NCBI GenBank assembly: GCA_933822405.4
Contig: CAKOGP040002070.1
Span: forward strand, 1-10,276
Direction of reading: 5' to 3'
DNA from: Cylindrotheca closterium
Lineage: Eukaryota > Bacillariophyta > Bacillariophyceae > Bacillariales > Bacillariaceae
DNA length: 10,276 bases
Translations under genes and position numbers: made by a program
Notes under the pieces: model-generated
The model's input: the letters and a program-made list of their open reading frames with translations, nothing else
Database searches by the model: none
Told to the model about the DNA's origin: nothing
In this document: in pieces, positions 1-7,757 of the stretch
Position numbering within the stretch: position 1 is the first letter of the stretch
Layout: each line of letters begins with the position of its first letter

Positions 1-567
1 CTTGGCGTAGGGGCTGAAGAGAAGGGGAATCAAACTCCAGGTGGATGGAGAGAGAGTCGAGTTCACTCCAGGTCCGCTTTGCCCACGTGTCAGATGCCAG
101 GATGGAGGTGTTGGCATAGACTTGTTGCTGTTCATCCAGACTTCAAGAGTCATACTGGAGCTGTGATGACAATGGGCACTGGAGCAGTGCAAGCAATTAC
201 ACGAAAGCAGAAATTGAATTGTGACAGCAGTACACATGCTGAACTAATTGGAGTTCATGATGTGATGTCCAATATTTTGTGGACACGCTTATTTATGTAA
301 GAACAAGGTCACCCAATCGAGAAGAATATTCTATATCAAGATAACAAGAGTTCGATCGTACTTGAAACAAATGGCAGATCGAGCGCAGGCAAAAGGAGCC
401 GTGCGCTAAATGTTTGATACTTCTTTGTGACAGATCAAGTTGAGTTGGGCAACATTACTATTGAACACATGCCGACTGATGAATTGTGGGCAGATTACAT
501 GACAAAGCCGCTACAGGGCGAAAAGTTTCGCAGATTCCGGGCTGTAATTCAAGGTGACCAGGATTAG
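1..567 (+). pseudogene. Copia relic A: RNase H end of a decayed polyprotein
   Basis: This is the 3' end of a Ty1/copia polyprotein. One frame reads from the window edge to a TAG at 565-567. From about position 124 it shows the copia RNase H pattern: AVHPDFKSHTG, then TRKQKLNCDSSTHAEL with the catalytic Glu, LYQDNKSSIVLETNG with a catalytic Asp, and the terminal block MPTDELWADYMTKPLQGEKF. Two in-frame stops break it: TAA at 298-300, where relatives usually have Glu, and TGA at 415-417, where relatives usually have Arg before YFF. Around 115-125 the neighbouring frame looks closer to the family's Val-Asp block, which suggests a small indel and loss of the first catalytic Asp. Positions 1-78 stay open but I do not recognise their translation. 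No reverse transcriptase or integrase is present; these lie left of the window or are lost. The end motif differs from that of relic B, so this is another copia lineage. It is dead as a protein. Confidence 0.85.
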
Positions 568-722
568 TCCTGATGAACGATCTTGGATATTTTACTTGTA
601 TTGAGAGGTAATTTTTTTGTTCCATCAACTGGAGTCGCTGGTGAAACGACAGGAGTGTGTTGGACGTATTGATATATTGAGCAATCATATTGGTCGATTA
701 TTGACCAATGGTCTATGTGATG

Positions 723-787
723 TGACGCAGCAGTGACGTGAGTGTCGATCATGCTTAATATGAAACGCAGTATGTCAGAACGCGTCA
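723..787. promoter_or_regulatory. Cluster of three TGACGY (CRE/bZIP-type) motifs in the LTR
   Basis: TGACGC at 723-728 and TGACGT at 734-739 lie on the plus strand, 11 bp apart start to start, about one helical turn. TGACGC occurs again on the minus strand at 782-787. These hexamers match the core of bZIP/ATF sites and of the CO2/cAMP-responsive elements described upstream of the carbonic anhydrase gene ptca1 of Phaeodactylum tricornutum. Their place in the presumed U3 suggests promoter control of the element. This is motif matching only; hexamers are common by chance, though three within 65 bp are less so. Confidence 0.35.
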
Positions 788-857
788 TCACGTAGAAAGG
801 TGATCAAGAATGAGAATTGTGAGAATTTGGAAGATTATTTTGAACTGCAATCGAGAG

Positions 858-875
858 TCTCACTATCGATTGAGT
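858..875 (+). repeat. 18-bp perfect inverted repeat, left arm
   Basis: The sequence TCTCACTATCGATTGAGT is the exact reverse complement of 1102-1119. The arms are separated by 226 bp. A shorter inverted echo, CAATCGA at 848-854 against TCGATTG at 866-872, overlaps this arm. It lies in the middle of the presumed LTR. Confidence 0.9.
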
Positions 876-923
876 TCTGGCAAGAATAGTATTGTGGACG
901 TTGAGGTCCAAACAAGTATAGTA

Positions 924-929
924 AATAAA
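924..929 (+). promoter_or_regulatory. AATAAA polyadenylation-type signal in the LTR
   Basis: AATAAA lies 267 bp into the presumed LTR, where the R region of a copia LTR would carry its polyadenylation signal. The match is exact, but the hexamer is short and I cannot show that it is used. Confidence 0.3.
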
Positions 930-1101
930 AGTAAGACCTTTGATTGAATAAGACTACTGCTTATTCCAGAGGCTGAGGCCCAGAGTCGCTGGTGCCCAAA
1001 GGCAGACCATTGCCAACGTAGATTCGATCTCAGGGATTGCTTGTTGAGACAGACAGGGCGTTGAGGCTCCCATTCAGGTCTGTAGAGCAAGTCCATCTGA
1101 C

Positions 1102-1119
1102 ACTCAATCGATAGTGAGA
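1102..1119 (-). repeat. 18-bp perfect inverted repeat, right arm
   Basis: The sequence ACTCAATCGATAGTGAGA is the exact reverse complement of 858-875. It sits at the right border of the presumed LTR and about 10 bp before the open frame of the next pseudogene. No target-site duplication flanks the pair, so I do not call a terminal-inverted-repeat transposon. Confidence 0.9.
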
Positions 1120-1129
1120 AAGTTTATAA

Positions 1130-1606
1130 AAGGCACAGGAAGCTATTGGGTGTCAGGGACTTTTGGAAGGCAGACTAGCCTCCTTGTGGCTGTCGCTACA
1201 ACAAAATTATTTTGACAAGATTCACAGTCGTCGGTCGGTTTCTCTGTGGGCTTCCCGTCTCTCCCAGCAACTCATCTCCATTGGGTTCTATATGTGGGAA
1301 CAATGGAACGCCGTTCAACATTCGGATGACAATGTTCAGCTCCGTGAACGTCACTGTGCTGTCAACGTGGGAATTCACTCTCAGTTTGATATGGGTTCAG
1401 CCGATTTACCTCCGGATAATTGACGCATGCTGACATGCCGTCACAGTGTCCTCCGTAAGTCACTGGTGGACAAGGAAGAGTGGCTGAAGCTACTTCGACA
1501 GGAGCGCAAGGCCTATTGTCGCTCTCTCCGGGCTCAACGCCGTAGCCTCCGGACTATCTTTTCTGCTCCTCCTCCTGACCGCTTCCCAATGTTCGTGGGA
1601 AAATAA
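1130..1606 (+). pseudogene. C-terminal fragment of a reverse-transcriptase-type element protein
   Basis: One frame, opened by a stop at 1127-1129 and closed by TAA at 1604-1606, is interrupted only by TGA at 1421-1423. It begins with AIGCQGLLEGRLASLW, then a Trp-rich helical stretch with SLWASRLSQQL and MWEQWNAVQHSDD, then FDMGSADLPP, and after the stop a basic helix with EEWLKLLRQERKAYCRSLR. I associate the order Gly-rich WxxLLxG, LWxxLQxxYF, SRRS, LSxxL, MWxxxNxxxH, basic tail with the region after the reverse transcriptase in long RT proteins that are common in diatom genomes. That assignment is from memory of the family pattern. No RT catalytic motif is present. Because both sides of the stop share one frame and one pattern, a single nonsense change is likely. 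It starts about 10 bp after the inverted-repeat arm, so the copia LTR may have inserted into, or recombined with, this older element. Confidence 0.5.
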
Positions 1607-1657
1607 GTGCCCCAAATTCACCCCGCCTCGCCGCAGGAGAAGTCATTCTTAACGACA

Positions 1658-1812
1658 TGACTTGAGCAACTTCTGTTTAGCTACAGATGCCTCCCATGGT
1701 TCAAACTCGTTGTTGACTCACCGCTCCACAGTACTTGACCTTTACAGCCGACTATTTCACCGGCAATCGAATGCCCATAAAGTAGCATCCTAACGATTAA
1801 TGTCTCAGTTAT
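1658..1812 (+). repeat. Diverged direct repeat, copy 1 (about 155 bp)
   Basis: This copy resembles 1931-2081 in the same order: TGACTT..GCAAC, ATGCCTCC, GGTTCAAACT, TTGTTGAC, TACAGCCG, a CACCGGCA block, AAGTAGCAT and TCAGTTAT. Point changes and small indels separate the copies, so the duplication is old. No reading frame is preserved between them. The repeat may extend further, since CTTGCCTGG occurs after both copies (near 1897 and 2123). Confidence 0.65.
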
Positions 1813-1930
1813 TATTATTACGCAAGTAATTCTGGTATTGGTACATCACAAGCCACACATACCCCAGTCTAACACATACATATTCTCCACCCCACCTTGC
1901 CTGGGAGAGCCGATTGTCCTTTGACTCTTT

Positions 1931-2081
1931 TGACTTACAAGCAACGTTCCTCTATTGAATGCCTCCACGTGGTTCAAACTTTGTTGACCAAAAGTTACCT
2001 GGTTCCTGGCCTCTACAGCCGTATTACACCGGCAGTTGGATACTCTAGAAGTAGCATAAAAACAATGAATGATTCAGTTAT
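1931..2081 (+). repeat. Diverged direct repeat, copy 2 (about 151 bp)
   Basis: This is the second copy of the block at 1658-1812, offset by about 270 bp and matching in the same sequence of short blocks. It lies between the RT-type pseudogene and the 3' end of the E3 ligase gene. It may be a remnant of an LTR, of a non-autonomous element or of a local tandem duplication; the sequence alone does not decide. Confidence 0.65.
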
Positions 2082-2339
2082 ATATACTTTCAGCACCACA
2101 CCCTTCTTTCTGGACGTATATCTTGCCTGGTGTGCCAATCTTGCCCAGTGCGCATTGGAACGACAATATCCAAGTTGAAAGTAGTTCGTGCATAGTGCTA
2201 CTCTTGGCGGCAAATAGTTGAATAGGAATGGATGAAAATGAAAGACCACACCTCTATCTCAATCAAGATACAGACTCCTACTTGTTTACTTTGCTAGCAT
2301 TTCACTATGAAATAGTAGTAGCTGAGAGTTGATGCAACA

Positions 2340-5057
2340 TTATATGGCAGGGAGATCTGTTCGGCATACAGGGCACTCCATCTTCACCTCCATCCAACGC
2401 ATAAGACACTCTTTGTGGAAAACATGATTACAAGGTGCAAGCATGTAGCTCTGTCTACTCCGAACATCAATGTCATTGTAGCATATTACGCAATCAAGCC
2501 GCAACAAACCCCTGCTTCCAGGTGTGCCCGCTATTTCACTTGTTGTTCCGGACCCCACTCTAGTGCGGCTTCCTCGATTTCTATGTCTTGCTCCGGAGCC
2601 ACTCGATTGGCCATTTGTTCTAGACATGACAGGTCTCCCATCAGCAAAATGATTGCTCACGTTACAGGTCTCGGACAAAGCTCCTGTCTGGGACCCGGCA
2701 GGGAGCAAATGCCCTGGAATTGGGCGAAAGTAGTCAAACTTAGGAGGCAGGAAAGGAGCTGGTATCATAAAGCGTGCCCCAAATCTGTCTTGCGCCTCAA
2801 GGAGAGCTGCTTGTATCCCTATCCAAACAACAAGTAATTGGCACAAGCCAGTGTCCGCAATGGTGCCAGGAAACAACTCTTTCAGAAAGCTTGACTCTGT
2901 TGAAAATACAAAGAAGGGGGCAAGAAGTCTCGTCAAACTCATTCCATAAACATATTGGCGCCGCAGAGCACGCTTGGATTCAGTGGCAACATTTCTGAAA
3001 ATCTGGGGAACCCAGAATGAATACAGAGAAAGAATACAAAGTCTTTTGTAGGATCCCCAACCGTAGAAAAGAAATAATAGAATCAACCCAAGGGATAGGT
3101 AGAACCGGAGGTGCATTCGGGTTATTTGCCGCCTCAAATTCTCAGCAGAGTTTCCAGGTGTATTTGAGTTCCGAGCCTGGAGTACAATTGCCATAAATTT
3201 CAGCTCGACAACACAGAAAATTAGTAGCTTGAAGAAAGCAACGCTTGCAAGAGCAGTGAAAGCAAACGGCATTATCACACTCAGGTATACATGGGTAAGA
3301 CACAAAATTGCGTCGAGTGTTGCTTGGCACCCGATGGAGACCAATGACACCTTATTCGCAGCCCCTTGTGCCTGGGTGTGTAGTAGCTGTCGTAACAAAA
3401 GAACTATTTGTGTCAGACATGTTAGCATCATGTAGAAGGAATAGTTCATCGCACTATCCACGGGGCGATCTATGTCTACACGAAGCGCTGTCGCATTTAG
3501 ACTTGCAGAAAAGTTGTTGCAGTTCGGAGAAAAGATGGTCCCGTTCAGAACCGTTACAAAATGCCGCTCTCGTCTCCCATTCTTCACTTTCTTCTTTTCG
3601 CCCGGCAAGGCACGGGCAGATCTAGATTTGTCCTCTTTTCCTGAATCATCCATCAGAATATTCGTGGTTTGTTCTTTTCCAACTGCCTCCAACAAGTCCT
3701 TGAAATTCCATTCTTCGTCACGGACATCTAAAGTAAACTCGAAATCGCAACCACCGGCATTGTTCTCTAGTAGCTGTTCTTTGCGTGATTTTGGACGGAT
3801 AGCTTGTTGTGGAACCCGGCGAAGGGTGTGGTCTTTGTCGTCTGCAACGAAGGGATAGGGGAAAACCAATCCAGGTTTATCACATGAAGACGAAACATTA
3901 ATGCTGTCACCAAGCTGTCTCATCAGTTCTTTGGTGCTGAATTCGGGGTACTTCTCTTCACTGAACGTTACAAGACTATCGATATTTGTAGAATTCTGCA
4001 GTTGGGCAGTTTCAAGTCTTCTGTCTGGTGCTTGCACTGTGTTGGTTGCATTATCGCTTTGAACTTCTTGTGACCTTAGAAAGCTCTTCTCTAAACCCTT
4101 GAGGTAGAATGAACTTATGCCAGATGATGACCGCGAGACCAGTGAAATACGTCCAAGCGATCTAATGAGCACGCCTGAAACCCGCAAGACAATATCCCTT
4201 CCCGTAGAGTAGCCTGGAGTGGCTGTGTCGTATATTTTGGCAAACCCATCGATTATGCTAATTTCTTTCATTGCAGGAACAGGACGGGAATACAGGTGGA
4301 AGGCAACCTTCCCTGATTCTCTTGTCAGTGCCAAAAGAGGATTTTCGGAGCTTTCTTCACTTCGCCATGGCCCATGGGGCAGCACTTTTTCTTTGGAATA
4401 ACCTCCGTTGCTTGCGTCTTTGTTTGGCGCCAAGGCATTGTGAAATGAAAGACACCTCCCATGCGGAAGTTTGTACACCCCAATCGACTGGAGCCTTTCG
4501 AATTCGTGGGACATCTTACTCTGTGAGCTTGGCAGACTTCGCTTTGTCACGCCTGGGTTCTGCAAATTTTCACTTTCGTCAAGACGAAGTCCATTTCTCG
4601 TGCTTTCAATTCGTGTCCAATCTCCATGGTAGCTACCACTACAATTCCACGGATAGAACCTAACTTCATCCTGGGGTGAGCCGGAGATATTTTCGGACTG
4701 CGATTCATTCCAATTTCGCATTTGTTCATACACATCTTTCCCCTCATTCCTTTCTATTAGATACTTGTATCTGTGGTGCTCCCTTACGATGGATTGAATC
4801 ACTGCATCCTGTCGATGTCTCTGTAAGTATACAGACTTAATAATCGCTTTTTCCATCCCTTGCATTTCCTTTCGCAAAGTTTTTCTGTCGAAGTTTTTCC
4901 GCTGTTGGTTTTGCTCTTCGCCGTCCATCAGCAACATCATAAGTAAGAACATTAAAGGAAATCTTAGTGATCGTTGTCTTTGCTCTCGTTCACGCCAAGC
5001 AGCTTGCGTGTTGTTAGGCCCGCCCTCTCCCGAAGGATCTGCTCTATCGCCTATCAT
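2340..5057 (-). CDS. Tul1/Dsc1-type transmembrane RING-H2 E3 ubiquitin ligase
   Basis: A 905-residue membrane E3 ligase predicted to ubiquitinate membrane proteins in Golgi or endosomal membranes, like yeast Tul1, fungal Dsc1 and plant FLYING SAUCER proteins. A short hydrophobic anchor after basic residues is at 33-44. A large, presumably luminal domain (about 100-535) has a conserved-looking NCSGSYHGDW block at 138-147, an NGTIFSPNC block at 505-513 and ten N-glycosylation sequons between 117 and 538. Several membrane spans follow between about 539 and 755, including the family signature KVSLVSIGCQATLDAILCL (569-587) and LYSFWVPQIFRNV (678-690). After a Ser/Gly/Arg-rich linker, the RING-H2 finger takes residues 856-905 with ligands C856, C859, C876, H878, H881, C884, C895 and C898, all present. 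It is longer than Arabidopsis FLY proteins (about 500-600) and yeast Tul1 (about 760), mostly through luminal expansion. There is no intron or break. The ATG at 5055-5057 has G at -3. The gene is intact between transposon relics on both sides. Confidence 0.9.
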   Translation of the reverse strand: MIGDRADPSGEGGPNNTQAAWREREQRQRSLRFPLMFLLMMLLMDGEEQNQQRKNFDRKTLRKEMQGMEKAIIKSVYLQRHRQDAVIQSIVREHHRYKYLIERNEGKDVYEQMRNWNESQSENISGSPQDEVRFYPWNCSGSYHGDWTRIESTRNGLRLDESENLQNPGVTKRSLPSSQSKMSHEFERLQSIGVYKLPHGRCLSFHNALAPNKDASNGGYSKEKVLPHGPWRSEESSENPLLALTRESGKVAFHLYSRPVPAMKEISIIDGFAKIYDTATPGYSTGRDIVLRVSGVLIRSLGRISLVSRSSSGISSFYLKGLEKSFLRSQEVQSDNATNTVQAPDRRLETAQLQNSTNIDSLVTFSEEKYPEFSTKELMRQLGDSINVSSSCDKPGLVFPYPFVADDKDHTLRRVPQQAIRPKSRKEQLLENNAGGCDFEFTLDVRDEEWNFKDLLEAVGKEQTTNILMDDSGKEDKSRSARALPGEKKKVKNGRRERHFVTVLNGTIFSPNCNNFSASLNATALRVDIDRPVDSAMNYSFYMMLTCLTQIVLLLRQLLHTQAQGAANKVSLVSIGCQATLDAILCLTHVYLSVIMPFAFTALASVAFFKLLIFCVVELKFMAIVLQARNSNTPGNSAENLRRQITRMHLRFYLSLGLILLFLFYGWGSYKRLCILSLYSFWVPQIFRNVATESKRALRRQYVYGMSLTRLLAPFFVFSTESSFLKELFPGTIADTGLCQLLVVWIGIQAALLEAQDRFGARFMIPAPFLPPKFDYFRPIPGHLLPAGSQTGALSETCNVSNHFADGRPVMSRTNGQSSGSGARHRNRGSRTRVGSGTTSEIAGTPGSRGLLRLDCVICYNDIDVRSRQSYMLAPCNHVFHKECLMRWMEVKMECPVCRTDLPAI

Positions 5058-5204
5058 TTCTACGTTGCTGAAGTTTGTGTTGGCGATAAGCGAGAGCGAG
5101 AATTTTCGTGTACAATACCTGTTGTTGCATGTTGAGTTACGGTCAAGTTAGAAAGTGCTAGGCTTTTTTACTATGCTGGTCCAACTATTTATACTAGATC
5201 CCCC

Positions 5205-5271
5205 GGGGAAAAAGAAGGGGGAAGAGGAAGAAAAAGAAAAGAAAACGAAGAGAAAAGAAAAGAGGAGAAAG
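5205..5271 (+). repeat. 67-nt purine tract
   Basis: All bases but one (C at 5246) are A or G on the plus strand, in irregular GAA/GAAA/GGAA units. Such a strand can form triplex structures or exclude nucleosomes. It lies about 150 bp upstream of the ligase start codon, so it would be a pyrimidine tract on the strand of that gene. An apparent Lys/Glu-rich open frame across it is a consequence of composition. Confidence 0.8.
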
Positions 5272-5348
5272 CAACAGGATCGCAATAATGTGTCTCTACA
5301 ACACAGCACTGGCCTCATGCATAGCGTCGCAAGACGATATACTCTATG

Positions 5349-5368
5349 ATCCTGGCCTTAGCCAGGAT
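5349..5368. repeat. Perfect 8-bp hairpin with 4-nt loop
   Basis: ATCCTGGC, loop CTTA, then GCCAGGAT. It lies between the purine tract and the presumed decayed LTR of relic B. It could mark an element end or form a transcript hairpin; there is no T-run and no gene end beside it, so I do not call a terminator. Confidence 0.6.
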
Positions 5369-5766
5369 TCCGACGGATTTTGAACGAGGTAACAATGATT
5401 GTTTGGTGTACATGTCGACCGATGCCTCTGAAACTTTTGAGATGACGTTCGAGCACAACTAATAACATCATCTATGCCTTCATATCGCAGATCCAATTAG
5501 AAATTGGGGGTTCATCACACTGCGAATTTTAGGTCTCGGATATTTCAAGATATGCTTTGTAGAAGTTGACGTAATTGATGATTGTAGTCAGATTTTGCGT
5601 TGTCAATGGACGCATGAAAGAATTGTTGACAATCGAGTATTTACAAGATTATAAGACTATTTGAAGCTCGTTTGAAGTTCGCTGGAAAGCGTGCAATCCC
5701 GTCAATTCAATTTAAATGAGAGAACAACGGTCATGCTGGTTGAATCGAATCAATCGCAATAACCCA

Positions 5767-6594
5767 TTATTCTCTCACTCCCTCGCGATTGGAGATGAAG
5801 GACCAGGACATTAGCTTGTCGCGAAGCTTGATGAATTGATCTCAAGGTAAGGGTTTAGTGAAGATGTCCGCAATTTGTTCCTCTGTGGAGATGTGCTCAA
5901 TGTTGATTGTTCCCGTTTCGACATGAGAACGGAAATGGTGCAGTCGAACAGAAAGCTGCTTGGTACGTGGTCTGGTTTTGTGATTGGTGGCAATCTCAAT
6001 ACAGCTTTGATTATCTTCGAATGTGCGACACACAATCCTGGGAATCCCACATTGGAGATCAAATCCTCTGTCATGGAGTTCATTAACAAGGTTCATGAGT
6101 CCGATTACTTAACGGAGTGCCGAAGAGAGTGCAATGTATTCAGCCTCTGTGGTACTCAGAGCAACAAGCGTTTGCATCTTTGAGGCCCAGACTATGGGAC
6201 ATCCTGCGTACATGATTACAAAGCCTGTGCGAGAGTGAGCCAACAAGGGATCATGTGCAGAACGTTTCTGCCATGATCCTGCCCAGTCGGCGTCCACGAA
6301 ACATTCTAGACCCCTCGTGAGGTCCGGTTTGAATGACAATCCTTTATCTTTGGTACAAATAAGGTAGCGACAAATTCGTTTTACTGCTTCTTCATGCTCT
6401 CGTTTTGGATCATTACAAAAGCGCTCACACTGTTGGACGGCCATGGTGATGTCTGGCCGAATCATAGCTTGAATATAGGATAAACATCCCACAGCAGACC
6501 TGTAGTTCCATTGTTGGGTTCACTCGGCTGCGTCCAGATCCTTGTCAAGAAGTTTGGAACTAGATGCTGGTGTATCATGCAATTTAGCGTTTTC
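5767..6594 (-). pseudogene. Relic B: RT-RNase H connection and RNase H domain
   Basis: One frame runs from the stop at 6595-6597 to the final TAA at 5767-5769, broken by TGA (6520-6522), TAA (6109-6111) and TGA (5842-5844). The core of the domain is well preserved: WNYRSAVGCLSYIQAMIRPD, then CFVDADWAGSW with the first catalytic Asp, STTEAEYIALS with the catalytic Glu, TFEDNQSCIEIATNHKTRPR with the next Asp, and EQIADIFTKPLP with the last. After the 5842 stop it continues as DQFIKLRDKLMSWSF, as in intact relatives. All four catalytic acidic residues are still present despite the stops, so the damage is fairly recent. At 5842 and 6520 relatives usually carry Arg, compatible with CGA to TGA; at 6109 they carry Glu. 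Confidence 0.85.
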
Positions 6595-7492
6595 TTAGTT
6601 CAACCCCACGATCTCAAGCACCCGCTCAATCATTTTTGGTTGGGTCATTTCGATAGTCCCGTCCTCAGCGCGCACAAATCTCGTACCCAAGTAATCCTTT
6701 AGAGGCCCTTCGTCTGTCAAGAAGTAGGAGGATTTGAGGGATTGGATCTCTGAATCAATGAGCGAATCGTCTGGTGAGATGAGGATAGCGTCATCCACAT
6801 AGACAACTAACATGATGCCTTGTTTTGTGAATAGGGACGCATCCACTGAAGAAGGTGTCCATCCGCGTTCTTCTAGCCCTTTGGAGAGGAAATCAAACCA
6901 TGTTTTTCCCGCGTCTTTGAGGCCGTAAAGGTTCTTGATGAGTTTGTAGCACTTGGTTATGCAATCACTAGGTCTCGGTAGGTCTAGGATCGCGAACCCA
7001 GTCGGAACTTTTGGCGGTTTCATGTAGATGTCCGTTTTTACAGGAGCTTGCGGAAAGGCCAGGACAAAGTCAATTGATCTCATTTTCCAAGCGCCATCAT
7101 GATCAGAACTCTGACTGTGCTCCATGACACCACTGGCGAATAAGTAGACCAATAATCCACAAACTCAACGGATCGGTGACTTCCGGCACAGAGTCGTGCT
7201 TTCCACTTGGTGAAGTTGCTAAGAGGATCTCGTTTGCGCTTCATAGACCATATCATGGGGATTGGTCTCTTTCCACGAGAGACAGACTTCAATGGGACAA
7301 CCTTCCAGTGTTTGCAATCAATGTGATCAGTCAGCTCCTTGTTCAATTCCTCCCGATCGAGTTGTTGGAGTGCCTCCGCTAGTGTCAGGGTGTCGGGATT
7401 GGACCCACTGGACGTGGCAACAAACGAAGATATCATGGCAAACGGGTTCGGTTCGCCCATTGACTCGACATCAGGTTGCAACAGTTGCATCA
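6595..7492 (-). pseudogene. Relic B: reverse transcriptase (RVT_2 type)
   Basis: The copia reverse transcriptase begins near 7310 with CKHWKVVPLKSV, followed by KRKRDPL, KWKARLCAGSHRS, the YWSTYSPVVSWSTVR block, IDFVLAFPQAP with the first catalytic Asp (near 7070), KLIKNLYGLKDAGKTWFDFL, and the active-site YVDD at 6801-6790, then DEGPLKDYLGTRF. The block before about 7085 is in one frame and ends at TGA 7080-7082. The rest reads from the neighbouring frame, so a one- or two-base indel lies at about 7083-7095, close to a run of four A on the coding strand. The domain ends in the stop at 6595-6597, where related copies continue. Catalytic residues are intact but the protein cannot be made from this copy. 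Confidence 0.9.
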
Positions 7493-7757
7493 GCGCTTCC
7501 ACGTTGTTGATGACATGAGGGGAATTGGCAGCAAAGAAAGCTGAAAGGAGGGTAATCCGATTTTGTGGCCTGATGGTTCTTCCGGACCTGCTGACATATG
7601 TGGGTTCTTTGTCGATAGGAAGATCCGCAGTAGGTTCAGGCATGTTACTGTTGAAATTGCTCTCTTGGAGACCATTCATTGGAAACTCCTTGATAGAAGC
7701 AGTTCGACACGTCCGATCGGACAGACGGACAAATGTCCGTTTGGTCCGTTTATTCGG
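7493..7757. repeat. 265-bp tandem duplication, copy 1
   Basis: Identical to 7758-8022 except at two positions (T7643 against C7908, G7743 against A8008), about 99.2% identity. The unit length is not a multiple of three, so it shifts the frame of the copia linker. Only one base of homology (G at 7493 and 8023) is seen at the borders. The copy includes a 12-bp palindrome GTCCGATCGGAC (7711-7722) and a hairpin ACGGACA-AA-TGTCCGT (7725-7740) close to the junction. Confidence 0.97.

Larger units (their letters stand above)
658..1102 (+). repeat. Probable 3' LTR of copia relic A
   Basis: About 90 bp after the polyprotein stop the sequence begins TGTTGGAC, a typical copia LTR start. A candidate end, TCCATCTGACA, lies at 1092-1102. 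This gives TG...CA termini with short imperfect inverted ends (TGTTGGAC against the reverse complement TGTCAGATGGAC). Inside lie three TGACGY motifs (723-787) and an AATAAA at 924-929, in the order expected for U3 then R. The partner 5' LTR is not in the window, so the borders cannot be proved and the 3' border is the weaker one. A purine-rich stretch just before 658 (AGGAG) is short for a polypurine tract. No coding capacity is credible here. Confidence 0.45.
1607..2339. other. Intergenic region left of the E3 ligase gene
   Basis: I see no credible gene here. The region contains the two diverged repeat copies and, nearest the ligase stop, the presumed 3' untranslated part of that gene on the minus strand. 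A small perfect hairpin, ATTTCA CTA TGAAAT at 2299-2313, lies 27 bp past the stop codon. No clear AATAAA for the minus-strand gene was found close to the stop. The short open frames in 1897-2249 use unlikely starts and have no recognisable motif. Confidence 0.5.
5058..5766. other. Region upstream of the ligase gene, with probable decayed end of copia relic B
   Basis: No gene is credible. The part next to 5057 must hold the promoter and 5' leader of the minus-strand ligase gene; I find no clear TATA box. Further right are the purine tract (5205-5271), a hairpin (5349-5368) and a stretch (about 5370-5766) just downstream of the relic B polyprotein, where its 3' LTR would be expected. No second LTR copy is in the window, so LTR borders cannot be set. 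An 11-bp near-perfect tandem, TTTGAAGCTCG then TTTGAAGTTCG, is at 5660-5681, and a CRE-like TGACGT lies near 5569. Confidence 0.5.

Noticed and set aside
863..1096. Minus-strand open frame within the presumed LTR
   Set aside because: Short, with no motif, and it overlaps U3/R-like regulatory sequence.
858..1119. Classical MITE or DNA transposon bounded by the 18-bp inverted repeat
   Set aside because: No target-site duplication at the outer borders, and the left arm lies inside what looks like an LTR.
1125..1133. Perfect TATAAAAGG box
   Set aside because: It lies at the edge of an RT-type pseudogene frame with no intact gene downstream, so no promoter role is supported.
1897..2249. Short open frames on both strands in the intergenic region
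   Set aside because: No recognisable motif, overlapping opposite frames, and they run through non-coding diverged repeats.
3229..3858. Plus-strand open frames opposite the ligase gene (also 2415-2998 and 4219-4663)
   Set aside because: They lie antisense to a well-supported CDS, overlap one another in different frames and show no motif.
5155..5349. Small Lys/Glu-rich plus-strand frame
   Set aside because: Its sequence is a by-product of the purine tract; no homology signal and no start context of note.
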